Assembly: GCA_026785765.1 (NCBI GenBank)
Contig: JAJAZK010000177.1
Location: forward strand, 1-6,473
DNA from: Rhodoferax sp.
GTDB taxonomy: Bacteria > Pseudomonadota > Gammaproteobacteria > Burkholderiales > Burkholderiaceae_C
Length of the DNA stretch: 6,473 nt
Reading direction: 5' to 3'
In this document: piece by piece, positions 1-6,473 of the stretch
Layout: each line of letters opens with the position of its first letter
Position numbering within the stretch: position 1 is the first letter of the stretch
Translations under genes and position numbers: made by a program
Notes under the pieces: model-generated
The model's input: only the letters and a program-made list of their open reading frames with translations
Database searches by the model: none
Told to the model about the DNA's origin: nothing

Positions 1-1
1 C

Positions 2-223
2 CTGCTATGGGCGTCCGATCCCCTGGCGAGCAACCCGATGCTTCCAATGGCGGGCATTTTGCATCTCGCATGCCAACTGGCCGATCAGCCAGCGGCCAAC
101 GCCGACCTGATCGATACGCTGCCAGTGCCAGTGATGAGCGCATTGGAGCTGAAGTACGGGTGGCTAAAGTCCACTTTTCCAGAGCGCGCCACGCTCGCCA
201 ATGCCCCTTTCGCGAACGCCTGA
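2..223 (+). CDS. C-terminal end of a protein, possibly HDOD-domain signalling protein (5' partial)
   Basis: The reading frame is open from the window edge and closes at a TGA at 221-223, leaving 73 visible residues. The first 30 or so form an amphipathic, helix-rich stretch (DPLASNPMLPMAGILHLACQ, then LADQPAA). This resembles the last helices of HDOD domains, where a segment after the HD-like core reads roughly as a histidine or charged residue, P, then an 'hhHLAxxLA' helix. The remainder (LIDTLPVPVMSALELKYGWL and on) looks like the proline-bearing tail seen after such domains in betaproteobacteria. HDOD proteins are regulatory proteins, often linked to signal transduction, with degenerate HD phosphohydrolase motifs. 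The family call rests on this short tail only and is an inference. An internal ATG at 38 is not a likely start, because the frame runs unbroken to the edge with the same kind of sequence. It is separated from the dehydrogenase by 141 bases and is probably a different transcription unit. Confidence 0.5.
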   Translation: MLWASDPLASNPMLPMAGILHLACQLADQPAANADLIDTLPVPVMSALELKYGWLKSTFPERATLANAPFANA

Positions 224-364
224 AATGTCGATTCAGACGGCCTCAGGGAGCGCCCCGGCCTTGATGCAAGTAACGCATAACGCCATGAAACGGCGCCCGG
301 CGGCCCCCCTGAAACAATGCCCGCCCCATAAAATTTGGTTTCCCTTTTGCCAGCTGGAACCACC
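224..364 (+). other. Intergenic region; presumed leader/promoter region of the glutamate dehydrogenase gene
   Basis: This is the only sizeable non-coding gap in the window. It should hold the end of the upstream transcript and the promoter of the dehydrogenase operon, but neither is clear. Short inverted segments exist (CGCC at 281-284 with GGCG at 292-295; GGCC at 238-241 with GGCC at 257-260), but none is followed by a T-run, so no intrinsic terminator is called. A -10-like hexamer TAAAAT sits at 329-334, with no -35-like partner at 16-18 bases (that stretch is C-rich). A TTGATG at 261-266 has no matching -10. A weak Shine-Dalgarno-like TGGA at 355-358 lies six bases before the ATG at 365. 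Confidence 0.5.
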
Positions 365-3300
365 ATGACAACGCCTGCCCTGACCGAATTGATCGCGTTT
401 GCCAGGGCCCATGCCGGAGCCAGCGCAGACAGCATGGCGGCCTTCGTTGGCCTGTACTTCGAAAACGCTGATCCGCAGGAGCTTGCAGCACGCGGGTCCG
501 CCAACCTGTATGCACTGGCCAACGCACACTGGCGGCTGCTGGGTACTGCAACGGAGTCACAACTACCTGTGGTGCGCGTGTTCAATCCCAGCCTGGCGGA
601 AGACGGCTTCGCCAGCGACCACACGTTGGTCCAGATCGTGCAAGCCGATATGCCGTTTCTGGTGGACTCGGTGACGATGGCGATCAACCGCAGTCGGCGC
701 ACAGCACATTGGATCGTGCATCCGCTGATGTCGGTCGGACGCGCTGCCGATGGCCGCGTCGCCTGGGCCGGGCGGATCGGACAGGGCGTGGACGGCCAGC
801 CGGCGGGCACGGCGCAATCACTGATCACCGTCGAATGTGACCGTATCGTCGGCGCCCAGGATCGAAAAGTCCTTGCGGCGGAACTGGAGCAGGTGCTGGG
901 CGATGTGCAGGCCACCGTCCGCGACTGGCCCGCCATGATCGCACGCCTGCAAAAGACCATTGCAGCATCCGAATCGGCTCCGCTGGGCGAACAAAGCCGG
1001 ACCGAGGGGATCGCGTTTCTGCGCTGGCTGGAAGATCGCCACTTCACATTCCTGGGCGCCCGCAACTACGACCTGGTGCGCGATGGCGAACACGTCACGC
1101 TGCTCGCCCAGGCCGATTCCGGTCTTGGCATCCTGCGCGGTGCAGCCCGCACGCCACAGGCAAGCCTGCCGCCAGAAGCAGTTGCTTTGATCGACAAGGA
1201 TGACCTGGTGCTGGTTACCAAGGCGATGACGCGCGCCACCGTGCACCGCCCGGCGTGGCTCGACTACGTCGCGGTCAAACGTTTCGACCAGACCGGACAG
1301 GTGGTCGGCGAATACCGCTTCCTGGGCTTGTACACCTCGACCGCGTACGCCGCCGCGGTGTCCGACATACCGCGGGTGCGCCAACGCGCCGCCCAGGTCG
1401 TGGCCGCATCCGGCGTGGTGCCAGACAGCCACGCGGCCAAGGCCTTGCAGTCGATCCTGGACAGTTATCCACGCGACGAGTTGTTCCAGATCGACAGCGC
1501 GACTCTGGAAGAGCATGCCATCGGCATCTTGCGCCTGCAAGAGCGTCAGCGCACACGGGTATTCCTGCGCCGCGACCCGTTCGGGCGCTTCACGTCGGCC
1601 CAGGTGTTTGTCCCGCGTGACCGGTACAACACCGAGCTGCGCGTGAAAGTGGGCGCCGAGTTGATGGCGGCCCTGGACGGGCAATCGCTGGAGTTCACAC
1701 CCATGCTCACCGACAGTCCGTTGGCGCGCATCCACTACGTCGTGCGCGCCAAGGGCGCGGCGGCGGCGCCAGCGGATCTGGCGGCGCTGGAGTCCCGCAT
1801 CGCCCGGCTGGCCCAGCGCTGGGAGGACGACTGCCTGGCCGAGCTGCTGCGCCTGCATGGCGAGGGCCCGGGGTTGCTACTTGCACATCGTTTTGCCGAA
1901 GGGTTTCCCACCGCCTATCGCGAAGACTTCACGGCGCCAGTGGCCGCCGAAGACGCCAAGATGCTGGCCGTTCTGTCCCAGGAAGCCGCGCTGGCGGTGC
2001 AGTTGTACCGCCCGCTGAATGCGGCGGCGGGGGTACTGCGCTTCAAGATCTACAGCGTGGCCAAGGTCGCCCTTTCCGACTCGTTGCCGGTGTTGGAAAA
2101 CATGGGCGCCCGGGTGCTGGATGAACACCCTTACCAAATCGGCGACGAAGGTCTGTGGATCCACGATCTGGGGATCCAGGTTCCTGAAACCACAGATTTT
2201 TCGCGCATCCGGGATCGCTTCGAGTCCTTGTTCGCGTTGACCTGGCGCCGTGAGGTCGAAAGTGACGCGCTGAACCGGCTGGTGCTGTCGACCGACCTCG
2301 CGCCGCGCGCCATCGGGCTGCTGCGCGCTTACACGCGTTACTTTCGCCAACTCGGATTCGCGTTCAGCCAGACCTATATCGAAAGTGCGCTGTGTCGCCA
2401 TCCCGCGATTGCGCAGTTGTTGGTCGATCTTTTCATGGCGCGTTTCGACCCGGCGTTACAGGGTGACCGCAACACCGCACAACAGCATTTGCACCAGCTG
2501 ATCGATACCAGCCTGGCGGCCGTGGCCAGCCTGGACGACGACCGAATCCTGCGCCAGTTCTTCGCCACCATCCAGGCCACCAAACGCACCAATTTCTGGC
2601 AAACCGGAGCCGATGGGAGTCCTAAACCCTACCTGTCACTCAAACTCCGCCCACACCTGGTACCCGGCATGCCAGAACCGAAGCCGTTGTTCGAGATCTG
2701 GGTTTATTCACCGCGGTTCGAAGGGGTCCACCTGCGCGGGGGCAAGGTGGCGCGTGGCGGCCTGCGCTGGTCGGACCGACGCGAGGATTTTCGTACCGAG
2801 GTACTTGGCCTGGTCAAGGCCCAGCAGGTGAAGAATGCGGTGATCGTTCCGGTCGGGTCCAAAGGTGGCTTTGTACTCAAGACCGCACCTCCGGGCAGTG
2901 AGCGCGAAGCTTACCTTGCCGAAGGTGTGGCCTGCTACAAGCTGTTCCTGTGCGGACTGCTGGATTTGACCGACAACGTCGTCAAGGGAGCCGTGCTGGC
3001 CCCGCCGCAACTGGTGCGCCACGACGACGACGATCCTTACCTGGTGGTTGCCGCAGACAAAGGCACGGCTACGTTCTCGGACATTGCCAACAGTGTATCG
3101 GCCGACTACCAGTTCTGGCTCGGCGACGCGTTTGCGTCCGGTGGTTCGGTCGGCTACGACCACAAGAAGATGGGCATCACCGCGCGGGGCGTCTGGGAGT
3201 CAGTGAAACGCCACTTCCGGGCCATCGGGCTGAACACGCAAACCACCGAGTTCTCGGTCGTCGGCATCGGAGATATGTCGGGTGACGTCTTTGGCAACGG

Positions 3301-5119
3301 CATGTTGCTGTCGCCACATATCCGGCTGCAGCTGGCATTCGACCACCGCCACATCTTCATCGACCCCGCACCCGACGCGGCGCGGTCGTTTGCTGAACGC
3401 CAACGCCTGTTTGCCCTGCCACGCTCGAGTTGGGACGACTACGATCGCAGCCTGCTGTCGGACGGAGGCGGCGTTTTCTCCAGAGCGGCCAAGTCCATCA
3501 GTCTGAGCGCGCAAGCGCGTGCCGTGCTGGCAACCGACGCGCAGGAACTGACGCCGGCCGAGTTGCTGCGGGCCATCTTGCTTGCGCCAGTGGATCTGCT
3601 CTACAACGGGGGCATTGGCACCTATGTGAAGGCGTCGTTCGAGACACACCTGCAGGTCGGCGACAAATCCAGCGACGCGTTTCGGGTCAATGGCGGTGAA
3701 CTGCGTTGCAAAATAGTGGCCGAGGGCGGCAATCTCGGATGCACGCAAAACGGCCGTATCGAATACGCCAGCAAGGGTGGCCTGCTCTACACCGATGCCA
3801 TCGACAACTCGGCTGGCGTGGATTGCTCGGACCACGAGGTGAATATCAAGATTCTGCTTGGCCAGATCGTGGAAGCCGGAGACCTGACCCTCAAGCAACG
3901 CAACGACCTGCTGGCGTCGATGACGGATGAAGTTGGGCAACTGGTGTTGTCAGACAACTACTACCAGACGCAGGCTCTGGAGATTGCGGCGCATCGGCCG
4001 CTGTATTTGCTCGACGGACAACAACGCCTGATCCAGTGGCTGGAGGGCGCCGGTCGGCTCAATCGGCGCATTGAATTCCTGCCGGCGGACGAGGAAATCA
4101 GCCGCCGGCGCGCGCACAAGGCTGGTCTGACGACTCCCGAAAGCGCGGTGCTGCTGGCCTACGCCAAGATGTCGGTGTTCGATGAATTGATGGCCAGCGA
4201 CCTGCCCGACGACCCGTTTTTTGGCCGTGCGCTGGAGTCGTACTTCCCCAAGGTGCTGAGCGCCCGCTTCGGAGCGTCCGTCGCGGCGCATCCGCTTAAA
4301 CGGGAGATCATTGCGACCTTCATCACCAATACCGTTGTCAACCGCACCGGAGCGACCTTTGTCAACTTCATTGCCGCCGAAGCCGGCGCTACCGCGGCCG
4401 ATGTGGTGCGCGCCTTTACACTGGCGCGTGAAGTGTTCGACCTGGCAGGACTGTGGGACCGCATCGACGCGCTGGACTATCGCGTCGATGCCAAGCTGCA
4501 ACTCGACCTGTTAAGCCAGCTCACGGCCATCGCGCAACGTGCGGCGCGCTGGATGTTGCGGGCGCGCTCCGACCGCTCCGACCTGCCAAGCCAGATTGCG
4601 CGTTACCAGCCAGCCGCGCGCGAGTTACGTGGCCAACTCGCCAACTGGCTGCCGGCCAGTGCCCAGGCCGACTGGACCGTGACCTGGGAGGCACTCGCCC
4701 AGGCTGGTGTGGAGACGGGCTTGGCGCAAGACCTCACTGCACTCGAGTTCGTTTTTCCGGCGCTTGATCTGGTGGACCTGGCGCAGCAGGCACAGACCTC
4801 CCTTGAAAGTGCTGCCGCAGCCTATTTCCATATCGACGACATGCTCGGGCTGTCGCAGTGGCGCTCCGAGATTGCGCGCCTTCCGACCGACACCCTGTGG
4901 CAGACCCAAGCCCGCGCCAGCGCCCGCGACGACGTGTATTCCATTGCAGGCCAGATCACACTGGGCCTGTTATCGCGCAAGGAAAGTCTGGCCGCGTGGG
5001 GACTGCGCCACGTCAGGCCAATCGGACGCCTGCGAAAACTGCTGGCAAGCATCAGCACCCAGCCGGCCGACCTGGCGCCGGTATCGGTGGCGCTGCGCGA
5101 GTTGCGACAGCTGGCCTGA
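365..5119 (+). CDS. gdhB: NAD-specific glutamate dehydrogenase, large (about 180 kDa) class
   Basis: The enzyme oxidatively deaminates L-glutamate with NAD+ to 2-oxoglutarate, ammonium and NADH in the cytoplasm, normally a catabolic step when glutamate or arginine is used as carbon and nitrogen source. The 1584-residue length is typical of the family. Visible landmarks run in family order. An N-terminal ACT-like region carries DMPFLVDSV at residues 95-103, and HFTFLG lies at 226-231. A second ACT-like region has RRDPFGRF near 402-409 and VFVPRDRYN at 414-422. A third begins LRFKIYSVAK at 558 and ends near DEHPYQI at 586. The catalytic core follows: KVARGGLRWSDRREDFR at 794-810, PVGSKGGF at 829-836, DKGTATFSDIAN at 898-909, GDAFASGGSVGYDHKK at 920-935, a glycine-rich nucleotide-binding stretch GIGDMSGDVFGNG at 967-979, YNGGIGTYVK at 1080-1089, AEGGNLGCTQNGR at 1119-1131 and DNSAGVDCSDHEVN at 1147-1160. 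By analogy with small glutamate dehydrogenases, K833 in the KGG motif is a likely substrate-binding lysine (inference). The C-terminal helical region appears complete. The ATG at 365 is preferred over an in-frame TTG at 335 because MTTPALTELI fits the family N terminus and a weak SD precedes it. The symbol follows Pseudomonas usage; other genera use gdhZ or gdh2. No frameshift or missing motif is seen. Confidence 0.97.
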   Translation: MTTPALTELIAFARAHAGASADSMAAFVGLYFENADPQELAARGSANLYALANAHWRLLGTATESQLPVVRVFNPSLAEDGFASDHTLVQIVQADMPFLVDSVTMAINRSRRTAHWIVHPLMSVGRAADGRVAWAGRIGQGVDGQPAGTAQSLITVECDRIVGAQDRKVLAAELEQVLGDVQATVRDWPAMIARLQKTIAASESAPLGEQSRTEGIAFLRWLEDRHFTFLGARNYDLVRDGEHVTLLAQADSGLGILRGAARTPQASLPPEAVALIDKDDLVLVTKAMTRATVHRPAWLDYVAVKRFDQTGQVVGEYRFLGLYTSTAYAAAVSDIPRVRQRAAQVVAASGVVPDSHAAKALQSILDSYPRDELFQIDSATLEEHAIGILRLQERQRTRVFLRRDPFGRFTSAQVFVPRDRYNTELRVKVGAELMAALDGQSLEFTPMLTDSPLARIHYVVRAKGAAAAPADLAALESRIARLAQRWEDDCLAELLRLHGEGPGLLLAHRFAEGFPTAYREDFTAPVAAEDAKMLAVLSQEAALAVQLYRPLNAAAGVLRFKIYSVAKVALSDSLPVLENMGARVLDEHPYQIGDEGLWIHDLGIQVPETTDFSRIRDRFESLFALTWRREVESDALNRLVLSTDLAPRAIGLLRAYTRYFRQLGFAFSQTYIESALCRHPAIAQLLVDLFMARFDPALQGDRNTAQQHLHQLIDTSLAAVASLDDDRILRQFFATIQATKRTNFWQTGADGSPKPYLSLKLRPHLVPGMPEPKPLFEIWVYSPRFEGVHLRGGKVARGGLRWSDRREDFRTEVLGLVKAQQVKNAVIVPVGSKGGFVLKTAPPGSEREAYLAEGVACYKLFLCGLLDLTDNVVKGAVLAPPQLVRHDDDDPYLVVAADKGTATFSDIANSVSADYQFWLGDAFASGGSVGYDHKKMGITARGVWESVKRHFRAIGLNTQTTEFSVVGIGDMSGDVFGNGMLLSPHIRLQLAFDHRHIFIDPAPDAARSFAERQRLFALPRSSWDDYDRSLLSDGGGVFSRAAKSISLSAQARAVLATDAQELTPAELLRAILLAPVDLLYNGGIGTYVKASFETHLQVGDKSSDAFRVNGGELRCKIVAEGGNLGCTQNGRIEYASKGGLLYTDAIDNSAGVDCSDHEVNIKILLGQIVEAGDLTLKQRNDLLASMTDEVGQLVLSDNYYQTQALEIAAHRPLYLLDGQQRLIQWLEGAGRLNRRIEFLPADEEISRRRAHKAGLTTPESAVLLAYAKMSVFDELMASDLPDDPFFGRALESYFPKVLSARFGASVAAHPLKREIIATFITNTVVNRTGATFVNFIAAEAGATAADVVRAFTLAREVFDLAGLWDRIDALDYRVDAKLQLDLLSQLTAIAQRAARWMLRARSDRSDLPSQIARYQPAARELRGQLANWLPASAQADWTVTWEALAQAGVETGLAQDLTALEFVFPALDLVDLAQQAQTSLESAAAAYFHIDDMLGLSQWRSEIARLPTDTLWQTQARASARDDVYSIAGQITLGLLSRKESLAAWGLRHVRPIGRLRKLLASISTQPADLAPVSVALRELRQLA

Positions 5120-5121
5120 CC

Positions 5122-5781
5122 ATGGCACGCGCAGGTGTGATGCGGCCAGACCAGATCGATGCGTTTTTTGCAACGCTGCAGGCTGCCAATCCGAATCCAC
5201 GCACCGAACTCGTCTACACCAGCGTGTTCGAGTTGCTGGTCGCAGTGCTGCTCAGCGCACAGGCGACCGACGTCAGCGTCAACAAGGCAACGCGCCGCCT
5301 CTTTTTAGTGGCGAATACACCCCAGGCGATGTTGTCACTGGGCCAGCAAGGCCTGGAGCAGCAGATCCGGAGCATCGGTCTGTACCGCAGCAAGGCACGC
5401 CACCTGATACACACCTGCCAGCTACTGCTGCAGCGGCATGCGGGCCAGGTGCCGCGCCTGCGTGCCGAACTGCAAGAATTACCCGGCGTCGGCCGCAAGA
5501 CCGCCAATGTGGTGCTCAACTGCGCCTTTGGCGAACCCACCATGGCAGTCGATACGCATATCTTCCGGCTCGGCAACCGGACCGGAATGGCCCGCGGGAA
5601 AACACCCCTGGAAGTGGAGCGCAAACTGTTGCGACGCATACCTGCCCAGTATCTCGGCGACGCACACCATTGGCTGATCCTGCATGGGCGTTATGTGTGC
5701 CAGGCGCGCAAACCGCGTTGCTCCCAGTGCCTCGTGCAGGCCCACTGCGCCTACCCTGAGAAGCTGACAATCCCGGCATAA
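5122..5781 (+). CDS. nth: Endonuclease III (DNA glycosylase / AP lyase, 4Fe-4S)
   Basis: Nth starts base-excision repair by removing oxidised pyrimidines such as thymine glycol and then cutting the abasic site by beta-elimination. The 219-residue product aligns along its whole length with E. coli Nth (211 residues, recalled). FELLVAVLLSAQATDVSVNK lies at 36-55, and the helix-hairpin-helix LPGVGRKTANVVL at 120-132 contains the catalytic lysine K126. The catalytic aspartate D144 sits in MAVDTHIFR, and HHWLILHGRY is at 182-191. Four cysteines, C193, C200, C203 and C209, have the C-X6-C-X2-C-X5-C spacing of the iron-sulfur cluster. All residues needed for both activities are present. The gene begins two bases after the dehydrogenase stop. 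The start is ambiguous: ATG 5122 gives a six-residue extension relative to E. coli, whereas ATG 5140 (MRPDQIDAFF) matches the E. coli start exactly and has an AGGTG at 5133-5137. Production may rely on translational coupling to the dehydrogenase. In many proteobacteria nth instead sits next to rsxB/rnfB, so this neighbourhood is less usual. Confidence 0.97.
   Translation: MARAGVMRPDQIDAFFATLQAANPNPRTELVYTSVFELLVAVLLSAQATDVSVNKATRRLFLVANTPQAMLSLGQQGLEQQIRSIGLYRSKARHLIHTCQLLLQRHAGQVPRLRAELQELPGVGRKTANVVLNCAFGEPTMAVDTHIFRLGNRTGMARGKTPLEVERKLLRRIPAQYLGDAHHWLILHGRYVCQARKPRCSQCLVQAHCAYPEKLTIPA
5133..5137 (+). promoter_or_regulatory. Possible Shine-Dalgarno for an alternative nth start at 5140
   Basis: AGGTG lies four bases (counted from AGG) before the ATG at 5140, inside the reading frame that opens at 5122. 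The spacing is on the short side but usable. No comparable purine-rich site precedes the ATG at 5122, where the upstream bases are the end of the dehydrogenase gene. Together with the match of residue 7 to the E. coli Nth initiator, this makes 5140 a serious rival start. The site could equally be chance. Confidence 0.35.
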
Positions 5782-5789
5782 TCTGCTGA

Positions 5790-6473
5790 ATGGTCGCTGA
5801 CGCCCCCGTACCCTTCGTAGACCCGCGTACCATCATCTTGTTGACCGGCATCATGGGCGGCCTGATGTCAGTCGTCCTGTATTTTCTGCGCCGCAGTTAT
5901 CCGCCCAGAGTTAAAGGCCTGGGAGAATGGTCGTTTGCCACTGCCTTGCTGTTTTTTGCCGGGTTGGCTGCGGCTTCGCGCGGCAAGTCGCATGATCTTG
6001 TCTCCATCACCCTGGCGAACTTCCTGATTTTTTCGGGTTGCTACTTTCAGTACATTGGTTCCCAGCGCTTTTTCGGCAAGGTTCCACGGGTCGCTCCCGG
6101 CCTGCTGGTCATCGGGGCGCTAGTTCTGGTTTCGGGCTGGTTCACCGTGGTCGACCCGAACTACCGTCCGCGTCTGATGATCTCGGTGCTGGTGATGACC
6201 AGTCTGTTCAGCGCGCACGCCCTGCTGATTTATGCCAATGGTCCGCGGTCCTTTGCGCACTGGTTCTCGTTCGGCGTGCTGCTGGCTGCCATCGTCAGTC
6301 AACTGCTGCGGTTCTTCACTGCCTGGTGGTATCCGCCGGGCACCGGAGTCCTGGACAACACGCCACAGAACCTGATCTACATCATCGCCTATCCGTTCGT
6401 GATGTTGCTGTTTGCGATCAGCCTGGTGTTGCTGGCGACGGATCGCGTGCGTACCGAGTTTGAACACATGGTC
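5790..6473 (+). CDS. Seven-helix membrane protein, probable sensor region of a diguanylate cyclase (3' partial)
   Basis: The frame is open for 228 codons to the window edge. Seven hydrophobic segments are visible at roughly residues 14-33, 47-63, 70-90, 102-121, 129-149, 158-180 and 194-217, joined by short loops. After the last helix comes a charged linker ending in TDRVRTEFEHMV. In a common betaproteobacterial family, helices of this kind (opening DPRTIILLTGIMGGLMS, then LRRSYPP) and a linker like RxEFEHL are directly followed by a 'THDxLTGxxxR' GGDEF start. The missing 3' part is therefore probably a GGDEF domain making c-di-GMP from GTP, with the helices anchoring it in the inner membrane and perhaps sensing a ligand. 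The GGDEF itself is not in view, so this is inference. The start is well bounded: an in-frame TGA at 5787-5789 touches the ATG, and the next methionine is already inside helix 1. There is no good Shine-Dalgarno; the gene begins eight bases after the nth stop, so coupled translation is plausible. Confidence 0.8.
   Translation, partial: MVADAPVPFVDPRTIILLTGIMGGLMSVVLYFLRRSYPPRVKGLGEWSFATALLFFAGLAAASRGKSHDLVSITLANFLIFSGCYFQYIGSQRFFGKVPRVAPGLLVIGALVLVSGWFTVVDPNYRPRLMISVLVMTSLFSAHALLIYANGPRSFAHWFSFGVLLAAIVSQLLRFFTAWWYPPGTGVLDNTPQNLIYIIAYPFVMLLFAISLVLLATDRVRTEFEHMV

Noticed and set aside
281..310. Possible terminator hairpin between the upstream gene and the dehydrogenase (CGCC / GGCG around an ATGAAAC loop)
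   Set aside because: The stem is only four base pairs and is not followed by a T-run.
329..334. TAAAAT as a sigma-70 -10 box
   Set aside because: No recognisable -35 hexamer lies at 16-18 bases; the upstream stretch is C-rich, so it is not supported as a promoter feature.
335..351. Sigma-54-like element: GG at 337-338 and GC at 349-350 with the correct 12-base period, attractive for a nitrogen-metabolism gene
   Set aside because: The inner CACG part of the consensus is entirely missing, and the predicted transcription start near 362 would leave a leader of about three bases with no ribosome site before the ATG at 365.
335..364. In-frame TTG at 335 as the start of the dehydrogenase, adding ten residues
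   Set aside because: The extension does not look like the family N terminus, TTG is a rarer start, and ATG 365 has a weak SD-like TGGA at suitable spacing.
85..1065. Long minus-strand ORF (326 codons) running from the upstream gene into the dehydrogenase
   Set aside because: It lies antisense to clear coding sequence, is rich in Arg, Ser and Ala with no family motif, and is what a GC-rich gene produces by chance on the opposite strand.
818..1858. Minus-strand ORF (346 codons) inside the dehydrogenase gene
   Set aside because: It is wholly antisense to a conserved gene, with His/Gln/Arg-rich low-complexity translation; treated as a shadow. The same applies to the minus-strand ORF at 3200-3940.
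3021..3034. Tandem GAC repeat (run of Asp codons, HDDDDP) as a possible slippage site
   Set aside because: Only three GAC units plus a GAT; an acidic 'DxDDPYLVV' stretch is normal at this point in the family, and the frame continues unbroken.
4707..5759. Plus-strand ORF (350 codons) overlapping the end of the dehydrogenase and nearly all of nth in another frame
   Set aside because: Both genes it overlaps have full-length, motif-bearing products in their own frames; this translation is Arg/Pro/Ala-rich and matches nothing recognised.

Overview
This is a high-GC bacterial window (GC content estimated by eye, not computed). All recognisable genes lie on the + strand. It has two complete housekeeping genes flanked by two genes cut by the window edges. 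Nth closely resembles the Comamonadaceae/Burkholderiales form as I remember it, and the 7TM protein and the large NAD-glutamate dehydrogenase fit the same group. A betaproteobacterium, probably Burkholderiales, is my best guess; this is inference from recalled sequence patterns, not a database search.

Layout. Bases 2-223 hold the last 73 codons of a gene that begins outside the window; it resembles the C-terminal end of an HDOD-type signalling protein, but that is tentative. Bases 224-364 are the only real intergenic gap. It probably carries the promoter for what follows, but I could not identify a convincing promoter or terminator. Bases 365-5119 encode a complete 1584-residue NAD-specific glutamate dehydrogenase of the large (about 180 kDa) class. 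Bases 5122-5781 encode a complete endonuclease III (Nth) with all catalytic and iron-sulfur residues. From 5790 to the window end lies the N-terminal 228 residues of a seven-helix membrane protein, probably the sensor part of a diguanylate cyclase whose GGDEF domain would lie beyond the edge.

The last three genes are packed tightly (gaps of 2 and 8 bases, no visible terminators), so they look co-transcribed from a promoter upstream of the dehydrogenase. No shared pathway links amino-acid catabolism, base-excision repair and c-di-GMP signalling; the grouping is more likely transcriptional economy than a functional system. I found no mobile element, CRISPR array, RNA gene or novel system. The long antisense and out-of-frame ORFs inside the dehydrogenase and nth are shadows of GC-rich coding sequence.
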